The notes beneath the pieces were generated by a model. It saw only the letters and a list, made by a program, of their open reading frames with translations. It had not been told where the DNA came from and ran no database searches. Positions 1-14,005 of a stretch of DNA of 64,000 nucleotides are shown piece by piece. The stretch is from Spinacia oleracea (lineage: Eukaryota > Streptophyta > Magnoliopsida > Caryophyllales > Amaranthaceae): assembly GCF_020520425.1 (NCBI RefSeq), contig NC_079492.1:104505157-104569156 (forward strand), given 5' to 3'. A program made the translations under genes and the position numbers. Each line of letters opens with the position of its first letter. Within the stretch, counting starts at the first letter, position 1.

Positions 1-897
1 ACGAAGCGAAATATATGCACTTGCACTCAAATCGTTATAGAAGGAGAGGGTAGCGATTTAAATTAATCATACGGTCCATGATTCTATATGAGATTGAAAG
101 AAGGTTGAGAAATATTTGATGGGTGATAGATACGAAGTGGTGTTAGAAAGAGGTCCACCATTGTTGGTGCAGTTTTGAAGATCAAGATTTATATTTTCTA
201 GGTTTTTCTTTTTGAACTTTTTATACATGGGAGAAAAACTGAAAATACGGAGTACGATTTTTCCTTTTTAGAAACTAGATTTCATGGTTGAATTGGGCAA
301 TTGAAAATAACGAGAAGATGAAAGTTTTCAAATTGATGGAGATTGGAGATTCAAACAAGAACTTTGATACAGAATTATGGAGTATCAATCTCCCCAAATT
401 ATTTCCCTTTAACATTTATGCAAGGAATATATGTGGAGGGGGCACAAATGAATTCCACCTGGTACACAATTTACAAACTTTTGACATTTGGTTTTCACTT
501 TAGCACAATGGTTTTTTTAAAAAAAATTTAAATGTTTACCATCGGTTTTGGAAAAATAACAAAACAAAATCAAAAACAGTTATAAGTTTTATTAAATTTA
601 GAAACTAAAACTTGAAATAATACCAAACACAACCTAAGATATTGATGTAAAAAACTTTAATTTAATTCATAAAACTAAGGTTATTCAAGTACACAATATT
701 AGAACTTTATCGAAACAAAAATTACAAAAAAATATTACAAGATAAAAATATATATTTGTTCTACTTACACTACGAAGTAATTAACATAATATGAAGCATA
801 CTTATGCTAATTTATAGTTGTAGGAGGCGCAATATTAGAACTTTTTTTGTGTCGCTCTATAGTGGCTCTAACAAAATTAAGATTTTATTTTAGTAAC
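1..897. other. AT-rich intergenic/retrotransposon-derived DNA, no gene recognised
   Basis: No open frame here resembles a protein, and the short frames at 288-531 are low complexity. The right side runs into a reverse transcriptase remnant, so the stretch is probably decayed LTR-retrotransposon sequence. I see no terminal repeat that would bound it. Confidence 0.4.
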
Positions 898-1167
898 TCA
901 TAGCCTTTTGAAGAATTTATGGAGCACAACAGTGTGGCTTTCTCGGTCTTTTGACTTGATTATCATATCGTCGACATATACTTCGATCTCCTTATGAATC
1001 ACATTGCTCATAATGGATATGGTTGTTCTTCGATAAGTAGCCCACGCGTTATTCGTTCCGAACAACATGAATATGTAGTAATAACTACCCCATTTAGTGA
1101 TGATGGTTGTTTTTTCCATGTCCTCCTCAACCATAGGTATAAGTATGTAGTTTCCGTACTTGTCCAT
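898..1167 (-). pseudogene. Reverse transcriptase remnant, Ty3/gypsy Tat/Ogre-like
   Basis: A minus-strand frame of 89 codons reads like the middle of a plant Ty3/gypsy reverse transcriptase. It has a segment matching the EEDxEKTTFIT region, a degraded copy of the usual MPFGLKNAGATYQR stretch (here MLFGTNNAWATYRR), and an intact catalytic YVDD box in YVDDMIIKSKDRESH. The YVDDMIxKS form is typical of the Tat/Ogre branch; that assignment is from family knowledge. The usual FG(L)KNA residues are substituted, no integrase or protease is attached, and a stop ends the frame. It is a fossil fragment of the outer element into which the Tekay element at 2560-12548 inserted. Confidence 0.6.
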
Positions 1168-2559
1168 GGACTAGCTAGAGCAAGGAGGCTTAATCGTACT
1201 CCTATTAAAGATAAACCTAATGTTCACCAACTAAATTATAGCTAGGGGAATAAAGATAGTATCTACAGATAAACAACTTTCTTATCACTACCAATTAACA
1301 AGACTAGACTAAAGTAACTAGATAATTTGTATTTGGGAATAACGAACTAATGACAAAATTGATAAGTAGGAAAACAATGAAAAAATGGTCTAGGGAAATG
1401 GTCCACCTGTGAGGGGGTTGAAAAAGGACAACGCACTTTTCCTAAGGAATAGCTCGAATGGACTATGCTCGAGGATGTGGCAATCATATTAAGTAAATCG
1501 GGACTAATTGTGGGCATTAGCATCTTTTTACTAGTCTTTGGAGTCGTCATTCAGTTTTCAACGACATTGAGGAAAACTGACAAAACCCAGTTATTGAGAT
1601 ATGCAAGTAAATCTGAAGCCCATGCGAACGTATTTGACCACCACTGCATTAGGTTCCCTTGTGATCCCTGTTAGGGAGACCGCTCAACGTACATCTAACA
1701 GAGTAGAGATTGAAAGTTCGGGGGTGTTTACTAATACGGGGAGTGCCCAGTATTAGCTCACGCGGCGGTCCTTACTAGTTCAATGCGACAAAGAAAGGGA
1801 CATGCATTAGACTACATTACTAATGGATTGATTTTAATGCACAAGTAATTAACTAACAACGTCAAAATAATGATTTAGATTAATTTAATGAGCTTACCAG
1901 AAACAGATTTTTCCAGAATTATCTTATTAGGCGTGATTAATATAACATATTTATATGAACATATTTATAGGGTGATGAAAGTGATAAAAAAAATATTATG
2001 CACGTTACAATATAGCTTACTCTATATTGCATTTTTCAGGAAAACTTACCACTCGCCTTAGCAGAGCCTCCTTTAGCTTTAGAACAACCTTTGTACTTAC
2101 TTTTAGATCCTTATTCCTGGTACGATTCCTCCAAAATTTCCCCTTATGTTCTTCAGTTTAGGTTAAATTGTTGGCTATAACTTCGGCAATAATTGGGATG
2201 GTTTGAGTGCTTATACGGACAAACTTCTTCTTAACAAGAGTTAATACGACAGAACTACTACAAATATGAGACGGGACTTGAACATAGATTTAGAATACTA
2301 GAGAGGGAAGAGAGAATTTAGAATATCAGAAGAGTAAGACTGAATTAATCATAATTTGGGGTGCAGCAGGGCTGTATTTATAGTGTAAATTGGGGGAATT
2401 TGGGAAGAATTAGGATTACTAACTTAGATAGAATTGGTTGAATCGTATTGGAAACCGACATAAACTATAAAAGATCCGCTAAAATTGTGCTCGTAAACAT
2501 ATTTGATAAGGAACGAAACTGCGCAAGCGCTAGAAAAAACTAGCGCAGGCATAACTAGC
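1168..2559. other. Decayed LTR-retrotransposon DNA left of the Tekay insertion
   Basis: No gene is recognised. The segment ends in a cluster of AGCGCTAGAAA-type motifs (about 2522-2559) that resumes directly after the Tekay element at 12549. The two flanks were therefore contiguous before insertion. The surroundings suggest an older Ty3/gypsy element (compare the RT remnant at 898-1167), but its termini were not found. Confidence 0.35.
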
Positions 2560-5036
2560 TGTAACGCCCCGACCTCTAATTCAATTATTAAAGCATAATT
2601 AGCAGCAGAATTAACCTAATTCGGTCGGGTCATTACACGCCGTAACTCCCTCTTGGGAATTACAAGGCAACCATCAATCATAAGCTATCAAATCCCAAAA
2701 CTTAATATAATAATCCTTTATATTACCAAAATAAAAGTACATAACTTACTAAAAGTTCTTAGTTAAACTATTATAACTTTAAGCATAAACTAGGTGAATA
2801 TTATAATGGTGAAATTCCTCGCCACTAATCGTTTCCATCGTTCCCCGCAGTACCTAAAACAGAAAACAAAACGGTGAGCCGAAGACTCAGTAACGACTAT
2901 CCTAGCAGCGTAAATTCATGTCAATTCATTTTATTTAATAACACAGGGAGAATAGAATATAGTAAAACATTTTATAAAGTCCTTTATTTAATTCATTTAT
3001 AGATTTAGGGTGCACATGCTAGCCGTGGCAAGTATGACATGGTGGAACGTCTTCCACGATGGACCGCTGTCCATAGACATGGGGCCTTGGCCCGAGAATA
3101 AACATGAGAGCCTTGGCTCAATGGGCGGATGCCCCATGGGTACATGCATGACCGAGAATCGTAACCTGTGAACATATACTGCCAAACGGACTAGGTATTT
3201 CACTTTCATTTATCATGTTTCGTTTAATTTTACATTTTAGCCTTTTTACTTTAATTGAAATAACATAATTTCTTTAGATCATGAGATCCTGATAAAACAT
3301 CATTTAGATCCTGAGATCAAAACTATATTAATTCTTTCATGGCATCGCATAAACATCATTTCATTCATGGTTTCCTATAAAGATCGTTTTATAAGAATTT
3401 TAATCAATCATATTATAATAAATAATTCAATAAAATCATATTTCATTTCCCGCAATTCATAAAACATGTCAAAACATTCAGTTCATAAATCAATCATAAC
3501 GTTGTAATTTCATAAACGTCTTTATAAGGGAATTGCGGGTACTACCTATAGCCGTTACCTCAGTTTTGCGATCTTGCTAAGGATTTTCCTTGGTTCGTTC
3601 GTCCTGAGCTCCGAGTCCAATTTCTTTCAAAATAGTAAATCATTAAATTAGTATTAAATCGGTACATAATTTTAAAATTAATATTTTATAAATTATAAAT
3701 TTTATATATATGAAGTTTAATAAAATATAATTTCGAATTTTAAAGAAAATATTTTAATTAATCGAATTTTTAATCAAAATACATATATATATATATATTT
3801 TATAACTCGATTTTTCATGTAGATAATATATAAATTTCATTTTGATACTAAAATCTTATTCTTGTAAAATTGATAATAAAACCTAAAAAATAATACACAA
3901 TTCTATTAGTAAATATGCATTTTGTAAAAATTATTAAATCATAAGTATTGATAAATTAGAATCTGAAAATTGAAAATCAGGCTCAACTCACCCAATAAGC
4001 CCAAATTGTAAAATGGTCCAATTACTTTGTGGGTTTTAAGGAAAGTAAATCAAAACCAAAAATTAGTTTTGGTTTTCTGGGAGCAGGGCACGAACGAAAC
4101 AGGGGAGGGGGAGAAGGGACGCACGAGGAGGAGGAAAGGGAGGAGGGAGGAGGGAAAGGTGGCGGCTGGGCTCGGTGGTTGGCGACGGGGAAACCCCGGC
4201 GCGGCTGGGCGGTGCCAGCTGCGGCTCGCGGATAAGAGGAAGAAAAAGAGGAGTGTGCGAACGGGGAGAGGGAAGCAGGGGAGTTTTGAGAACGGTGTTT
4301 CGATCGGTGGTCGTGTAGCTCACCGGGAAGTGTGGGGGAAATGGGTTGACCAGGCGAGGGGAGTGGGCTGGTGTGGTGGCTGCGACGCTGGTGGCGCGCC
4401 GAAGGAGGGGAAAGAGGAAGCAGGGGAGAGGGCAGGGGGTGCGTGTGGTGGAAGGGAGAGGGTGAGGGAGGTGTGGTGGTCGAAGGTGGTTATCGATGGT
4501 GGTCACGGTGGTGGTTCGAATCAGAAAAGAGGAGGGGAGTGGAATTGGAGGTTTTTTTTTATTTTGGTTTTTGGTTGAGGAAATTAATCTCTGATTGTTG
4601 AATTTGTAAAGGGAAGGAGTAAGAATCCAATTTGAACTTGGCAATGAATGTGTATCAGATTGAGGGAAAATGAGAAGGAAGGAAGAAAATGGTTTCTTCC
4701 TCTGGTTCACGTGAATAGCAGGAAAAAGGAGAAAACAAATGGAATTTTATTCTTGAGGGCACTATGGTCATTTCACAAGATTAGGCCAAAATTCTGAAAT
4801 TTGTTGTTATTTTTGGAAACTACTAAAAATAGAAATGTTTAGTTAAAATAATTCTTAATAAAAATATCGTTAACGAAAAATAAATAAATTTTCGTTTATA
4901 AATTTATCGTTTAAAATAAATCGTAAAAACGTTTAAATTAACGGAATTCGATTATTTGTAATTATTTAAAACGAAATCAAGTTAATAAATATTTTTGATT
5001 TTTAATAAATCAAGTTTAAAATTTCGGGGTATTACA
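2560..5036 (-). repeat. 3' LTR of the Tekay-like element
   Basis: This 2,477-bp copy matches the right LTR along its full length. The main length difference is a short (AT)8 run near 3783-3798. A G/A-rich segment at about 4080-4580 (C/T-rich on the element's sense strand) creates long overlapping frames on both strands. These are conserved only because the two LTRs are recent duplicates, so they are not called as genes. Confidence 0.93.
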
Positions 5037-5211
5037 TCCTTACCCCCTTAGAAAAAGTTTCGTCCTCGAAACTGGAGCTCAGTCGAACTAGCCATCCATA
5101 GAAATCATACAATTCACATTTAACCATTCTATTCGTTACACAAACATGATAAAATAACATTACAAAATAATCATTTAAATAACATATTAAAATTCATACA
5201 TCTTATCGTTT

Positions 5212-8200
5212 CTAAACGAATAACTGGGGGTATTTCGATCTCATTTGCGCTTCGACTTCCCAGGTGGCTTCAGACGTCAAGTGATTGGCCCACAAGACTT
5301 TAACCATTGGAATTACTTTGTTTCTAAGGCGTTTCTCTCTTCGTTCAAGAATTTCGATTGGTTTCTCCTCGTAAGTCAGATCGTTTCGCAACATCAAGGG
5401 TTCGTGAACAATTACATGGCTAGGATCAGGAACATATTTCCTTAACATGGATACGTGGAACACATTATGCACCTTTTCCAAGTCGGTCGGTAAGGCAAGT
5501 CGGTATGCTACTTCTCCTATTCTTTCTAATATCTCATATGGCCCGATGTATCTTGGGCTCAACTTTCCAGCCTGATCAAACCTCATTATTCCTTTTGTGG
5601 GTGAAATTTTCAAGAACACGTGATCACCAACTTCAAATTCTAACGGTCTTCTTCGTTGGTCTGCATAACTCTTTTGCCTACTTTGCGCTGCTTTCATTCT
5701 TGATTGGATTAAACGAATCTTGTCGGTAGTTTCTTGAATCAATTCTGGTCCTATAACACGTGCTTCATCGATATCACTCCAACATAATGGTGTTCGACAT
5801 TTTCTTCCATAAAGAGCTTCGTACGGTGCCATACCAATGGTGGCCTGATAACTGTTATTGTACGAAAATTCAACCATAGGTAGAAACTTCTCCCAGGTTC
5901 CTTGAAAATCCAAAATACATGCTCTCAACATATCCTCGACAATTTGATTGGTACGTTCCGTTTGTCCATCAGTCGTTGGGTGAAATGCAGTACTGAAGTT
6001 AAGTTTCGTTCCAAGAGCTTTCTGCAATTCTTTCCAATAGGTTGATTGATACCTCGTATCACGATCAGAAACAATCGAACTAGGTACTCCATGCAATCTC
6101 ACAATAGTATTCACATATAGTTCCGCAAGTTGATCCAAACTTGAATTGTTCTTCATTGCTAAGAAATGCGCTGACTTTGTTAATCGATCAACAATGACCC
6201 AAATAGCATTCATCCCCTTGGTTGACCTTGGCAACCCTACGATAAAATCCATTGAAACTGAGTCCCATTTCCACTCCGGCACATCCAGAGGTTGCAGCAA
6301 CCCTGCTGGTCTTTGATGCTCTATCTTAATTCTTTGACACGTCAAACATTTAGCCACATATTCTGCCACTTCTTGCTTCATGTTGCTCCACCAATACACT
6401 TGTCTCAAATCCTTATACATCTTATTTCCTCCAGGGTGGATCGAGTATGGCGAACTGTGAGCTTCCTCTAAGATTCTCTTTTTCAACTTTTCGTCGTTTG
6501 GTACGCATAATCTCCCTTGAAATCTCAACGTGCCATCTTCTTGCACTACAAAACCAGGTGACTTCCCATTTTGCACTTCGTTTCTTATTCTTTCTAATTG
6601 CAAGTCCTGACATTGTGCTTCCTTAATCTCATCAATCAAAGTTGGCTTCATTACCAACATATACAAACATGCACTTCCTTTCTTAATGAACTCAATTTCC
6701 ATCTTTTGCAGATCATCTTGGTTGGCTCGAGAAAAAGTTAGGATTGAGCTTAGGTGAGATTTTCGACTTAATGCATCGGCAACCACGTTAGCCTTTCCGG
6801 GATGGTATTGAATATCAAGATCATAATCTTTAAGGAGTTCTAACCACCTACGTTGTCTCATGTTGAGTTCTTTTTGGGTGAAAATATACTTAAGGCTTTT
6901 ATGGTCAGTGAAAATTTGACATGAAACTCCATACAAATAATGTCTCCAAATCTTAAGGGCGAAAACAACAGCTGCAAGTTCAAGGTCATGGGTAGGGTAG
7001 TTCTGTTCATGGACTTTGAGTTGGCGTGAAGCATAAGCTATGACTTTTCCATTTTGCATTAAGACACATCCTAACCCATTCTTAGAAGCATCACTATAAA
7101 TCACAAATCCCTCAGTTCCAGATGGAAGGGTAAGAACAGGGGCAGTGGTAAGTCGTTTCTTAAGTTCTTGAAATGCACGTTCACAATCATCATTCCACAC
7201 AAATTTGGTATTCTTCCTAACTAGTCGGGTTATGGGTAAGGCAACCTTAGAAAAGTCTTGAACGAACCTTGTATAATATCCAGCTAAACCCATAAAACTC
7301 CTTACTTCAGGGACATTAGTTGGTCTAGGCCATTCCACAATTGCTTTTATTTTCTTAGGGTCAACAGATATACCTTTCTCAGAGATAATATGACCTAAAA
7401 ATGAGATTTCCTTAAGCAGAACTCACACTTTGACAACTTGGCATACAATTGATTTTCAATTAATGTTTCTAACACTTTTCTCAAATGAACCTCATGTTCC
7501 TCATTGCTCTCAGAATATACCAAAATATCATCAATAAAAACAACCACAAACTTATCAAGGTATGGTTTAAAAATACGGTTCATTAAATCCATAAATACAG
7601 CTGGTGCATTGGTCAACCCAAAAGGCATGACAACAAACTCATAGTGACCATATCTAGTTCTAAAGGCTGTCTTTGGAATATCCTCAGGTTTAATTCAGAG
7701 TTGATGGTACCCAGACCTCAAATCAATTTTAGAAAATACTTTTGCACCTCGAAGCTAGTCAAACAAATCATCGATACGTGGTAAGGGATACTTATTCTTA
7801 ATGGTGATCTTGTTTAACTCTCTATAGTCTATGCATAACCTCATAGTTCCATCCTTTTTCTTCACAAATAAAACAGGGGCTCCCCAAGGCGAAACACTAG
7901 GTCGAATATATCCTTTTTCAAGTAACTCATCTAATTGTTTCTTTAATTCTTGTAACTCGGCTGGTGCCATTCTATATGGTGCCTTAGAGATGGGGGTGGA
8001 TCCTGGAATTAACTCAATGCTAAAGTCTAATTCTCTTGGTGGGGGCATACTAGGTATTTCTTCTGGAAAAACATGTGGGTACTCACAAACAACGGGTATG
8101 TCGGTAATGGAAGATCCAGGGGTATTTAGGTCAATAATACTACAAAGATAACCAGAAAAACTACTCTCAATCGTTTTACGGGCTCTCAAAGCATGGACAA

Positions 8201-9742
8201 TCTGGATTGTTGGTTTTCTTACTAACTTATGGAATGAAATTCTATCTCCATTTGGCGTTCTAAGGGTCACACTCTGGCTTGAACAATTAAGGTTAGCTTC
8301 ATACTTAGTCAACCAATTCATTCCCAAGATTACATCAAATTCAGATAGGTCAAAAGCTATTAAGTCTGCTAGAAACTCAACTTCCTCTATTACAATAGGA
8401 CAATCCTTATACATGGTTCTACATTTCACGATTTCTCCGCTAGGAAGGGAAACATTCATAGCATGAAAGTCACCACATGGTTTCAAATTTAAACATTTAG
8501 CAAACAATGGCGAAATAAAAGAATGTGAAGCACCGGAATCGAAAAGAACATGGGCAGGTGAAGAATGGATAGAAAAGGTACCAGTGATAACATTATCATC
8601 CTCATCTGCTTCATCTTGTCTCATCACAAACACTCTCCCAGTTGGCGGGGGTCGTGGTGGATTGCGGTTCGAACCTCCTGCATTGTTGTTCCGACCACGA
8701 TCGTTGTTAGTTGGAACTGGTCCTCTCATGGTTGGCGTCACTTGATTTGAGAAATCTTTGACGTAATGATCATGGCTTCCACATCGATAGCAAGCATTCT
8801 TGCCAACACGACATTCACTCTCAACATGACTCCTTTTTCCACATTTGGCACACCCTTGCGACCGATTGTTCTTTCCTTGGATTCCTTGTCCCCTATTATT
8901 TCCTTGACTACCATCATTTCTCCTTTGATTTCCTTGGTATCCTTGGTTAGGCTTCTTTGCTCCTCCTGGACCTTGGTTATCGTTTCTCCTCTTATACCCA
9001 ACATTCTTCGCTTCCCGAAGTAGTACCACTCGCTCTACATTAGCTGCAATATCAACCATATCTTGATAGGAAGTAAACCTTTGAGTGGACAACCTATCTT
9101 GGTACTTAAGGTGTAGACCTCGCTCGAAACGGTTCATCCTGGACTGCTCTGTCGACACCAGGTCTGGTGCGAACCTTGACAACTCCATGAACTTATTTGC
9201 GTATTCTAGAACACTCATTGTTCCTTGCTGCAAGTGCAGAAATTCATCTTCCTTTTGCTTCCTTAATGATGGTGGATAAAACTTATCTCTCATTAACTTC
9301 TGGAGTTGGTTCCAACCAAATCCCGGCATATTCTTTCGTTCCTTGTTTACTTTCCACCATAATCCTGCTTGGCCCGTTAAATAGAACACGGCAAAGTCAA
9401 CTCTCCATTTCTCCGGGCATTGCAGGGTTTCAAACAACTGATCGATACGACTTATCCAATCCTCGAATTCAACTGGATCGGGCTTGCCATCGTAGGATGG
9501 TGGGTTGAGCGATGAAAAGTTCTTGAACATCGTTGCGCTCTCATCCCCACTAACATCTTTCTTTTTCCGAGAATCATGGACTAATTCGGCCAACATTGCA
9601 CTCACATTTTCCAATCGTTCCATCCTTTCCTCGTGGCCGTTAACATGGACATACTCTTCATGAGTGATGTCATTATCATCGTGAACATGTACTCGTTACG
9701 AGCTCCGTTGGTAACATCGTTGATAGCATCGATGGTCGACAT
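5212..9742 (-). pseudogene. Tekay gag-pol polyprotein, broken (gag, PR, RT, RNase H, IN, chromodomain-like)
   Basis: The longest uninterrupted piece, 9623 down to 7755, has 622 codons. It holds gag, a complete CCHC zinc knuckle (residues about 258-271), a second knuckle whose last Cys is Phe (about 278-291), the protease motif DSGA (about 362-365) and the start of RT. A TAG at 7753-7755 and a TGA at 7695-7697 then interrupt RT. The catalytic FIDD box lies in the next piece (7628-7395). A one-base deletion near 7413 shifts the frame, after which RNase H, the integrase zinc finger and DDE core, the GPY motif and a chromodomain-like end run to 5212 without a stop. Upstream, an ATG at 9742 begins a frame that leaves the gag frame by an indel near 9690. 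Gag packages the RNA; pol reverse-transcribes and integrates it. This copy can make at most fragments. Confidence 0.9.
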
Positions 9743-9950
9743 TCTGCATATCTTATCAGGTTGAAGCGAAATAATAATATAAAATAAACCCTTTGATCCC
9801 GTTCCTACACTCACACTCATATTCATTTTAACTTAGCAAGATTTTAGAACATTCTTTTTAACTCATTCCTTAAAATTCTTTACTTAAAGCCTAATGAATT
9901 CTATTCGTGCGAAAACCCGTAAGGTTTAGCACTTATGGTCCAGAACCTTT

Positions 9951-9963
9951 GCTCTTGATACCA
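9951..9963 (-). other. Primer-binding site, tRNA-iMet-like (Tekay)
   Basis: On the minus strand, TGGTATCAAGAGC lies three bases from the 5' LTR. It resembles the initiator-tRNA-Met primer site TGGTATCAGAGC with one extra A. It fixes the orientation of the element. Confidence 0.7.
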
Positions 9964-9966
9964 AAC

Positions 9967-12548
<2,582 letters not shown>

Positions 12549-13790
12549 CTAGCGCTAGAAATAAATGGCGCTGACGTGTCAGCGGTAGAAAGTTCCAGCG
12601 CCGACTGATATGTTACGCGGATTCCAGAAACTTAGACCTTTAATAGATCAAAATCCTTCATACTAACTCGTATTTTAGCAAAAAATATCTTATTGGAAAG
12701 CTACGAAATCCATCTTTCCAATGTCGTCGGTCTCGTACCAATGGGCTTCGTAAATCTCGTGGTATAGCCCAAAGAGTGGAGGCCGGTCCGTTTTTCCAAA
12801 GCCCAAGTAAAAACCATATAACTTATTCTTTTTAAATCGGATTTGGGCTTATGATAAGTCTATGGAAAGCTTATTCCAAGGCCTATACATCCATGTGATG
12901 TGCATGATCTAAATAATAATTAATAAGACCAACTTTGACTCTGTAAGGACGTATCATTTGCTAAATGAGCTAACGAGCGTATTCTATGCACTCGTAAGCA
13001 TGTTTAAGTAACTTGCGTTAACATTTACATGTGTTGTGCCCAATAAATATGAGTTTGGGAAGTTTTATCATTCGAGCTACATTATTTTAGAGCTTGAAGG
13101 CAAACCGTATAATGTTATGGCACGTACATGTGTGCTGTAACGCGGACAACTATATTCAATCTTTCTATCGATGTGCAACCACGTATTAAGCCGTATCGGG
13201 ATGCAAATGCGACTAAGTACGTGTCCAGTCTATTTTAGGATGCTTTCTATTTATAGAAGTTACTATATTCAACAGATTATGCACTGGATGGTCTCTTCAG
13301 TCATTCGATGGTCGTTCTTCAGCTAATCAGAGTGCATTGTTAACGAGTGGGTTATGGTTTCATCATTGAACCTCCCGATACGGGACAAGGGGTTAAATGT
13401 AGGCGTCTACAGTTAGCCCCCACTTTAATTGAATCTGATTAAGACGATGATCAATGTATGGTAGACGAAGTGCGTCTGGGAATTTAGTTTGGAATGGACC
13501 AAATTTGTGCGAGGGTCTCACGAGCCCCCGAATGATAACATTTGGCTTAAGGATCATCACTAGGAATGTCAATAGTTTCCCTCACGAGTCATTGGGAATT
13601 TTTTGGCTTGAACTTAGCCTTCTCACTGAGTCATTGAAGGCGTTCAGATGAGAATAGATATTTTCGAAAACTGGGATAGAAATTTTGACTGAAGGAAACT
13701 ACCAAAACTCCTAACTTAAACTTTGGTGAGAATCTTGACTGAAGGGAGAATTACCAAACTCCTAAACTTAAACTTGGGGAAGAGGGATGT
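12549..13790. other. Right flank of the Tekay insertion; decayed LTR-retrotransposon DNA
   Basis: It begins with the TSD and AGCGCTAGAAA-type motifs continuous with 2522-2559. A TGTAGGCGTCTACA stretch with TTAGCCCCCACTTTAAT near 13398-13430 looks like a terminal region of a Tat/Ogre-like element, but no matching partner was found. No coding sequence is recognised. Confidence 0.35.
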
Positions 13791-14005
13791 ATAACCTCTA
13801 AAACGAATATTTTTTTAACGAGGATCGAATAACCTCAATACGGATATTTTTTTAATGAGGATCGAATAACCTCAAAACAAATATGTTTTTTAACGAGGAT
13901 GGAATAACCGCAAAACGTATAGTTTTTTTTAACGAGGACCGAATAACCTCAAAACGAATAATGTTTTTAACGAGGATAGAATAACCTCAAAACGAATATT
14001 TTTTC
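13791..14005. repeat. Minisatellite, about 40-bp unit, five to six copies
   Basis: Units of the form ATAACCTCAAAACGAATAT, a T run, then AACGAGGATCGA repeat head to tail with small changes. The copies differ mainly in the length of the T run and at a few bases. No function is evident. Confidence 0.85.

Noticed and set aside
4027..4710. Overlapping frames of about 180-215 codons on both strands, repeated at 11538-12222
   Set aside because: They lie in the strand-biased block of the two LTRs and have no domain. Conservation only reflects LTR duplication.
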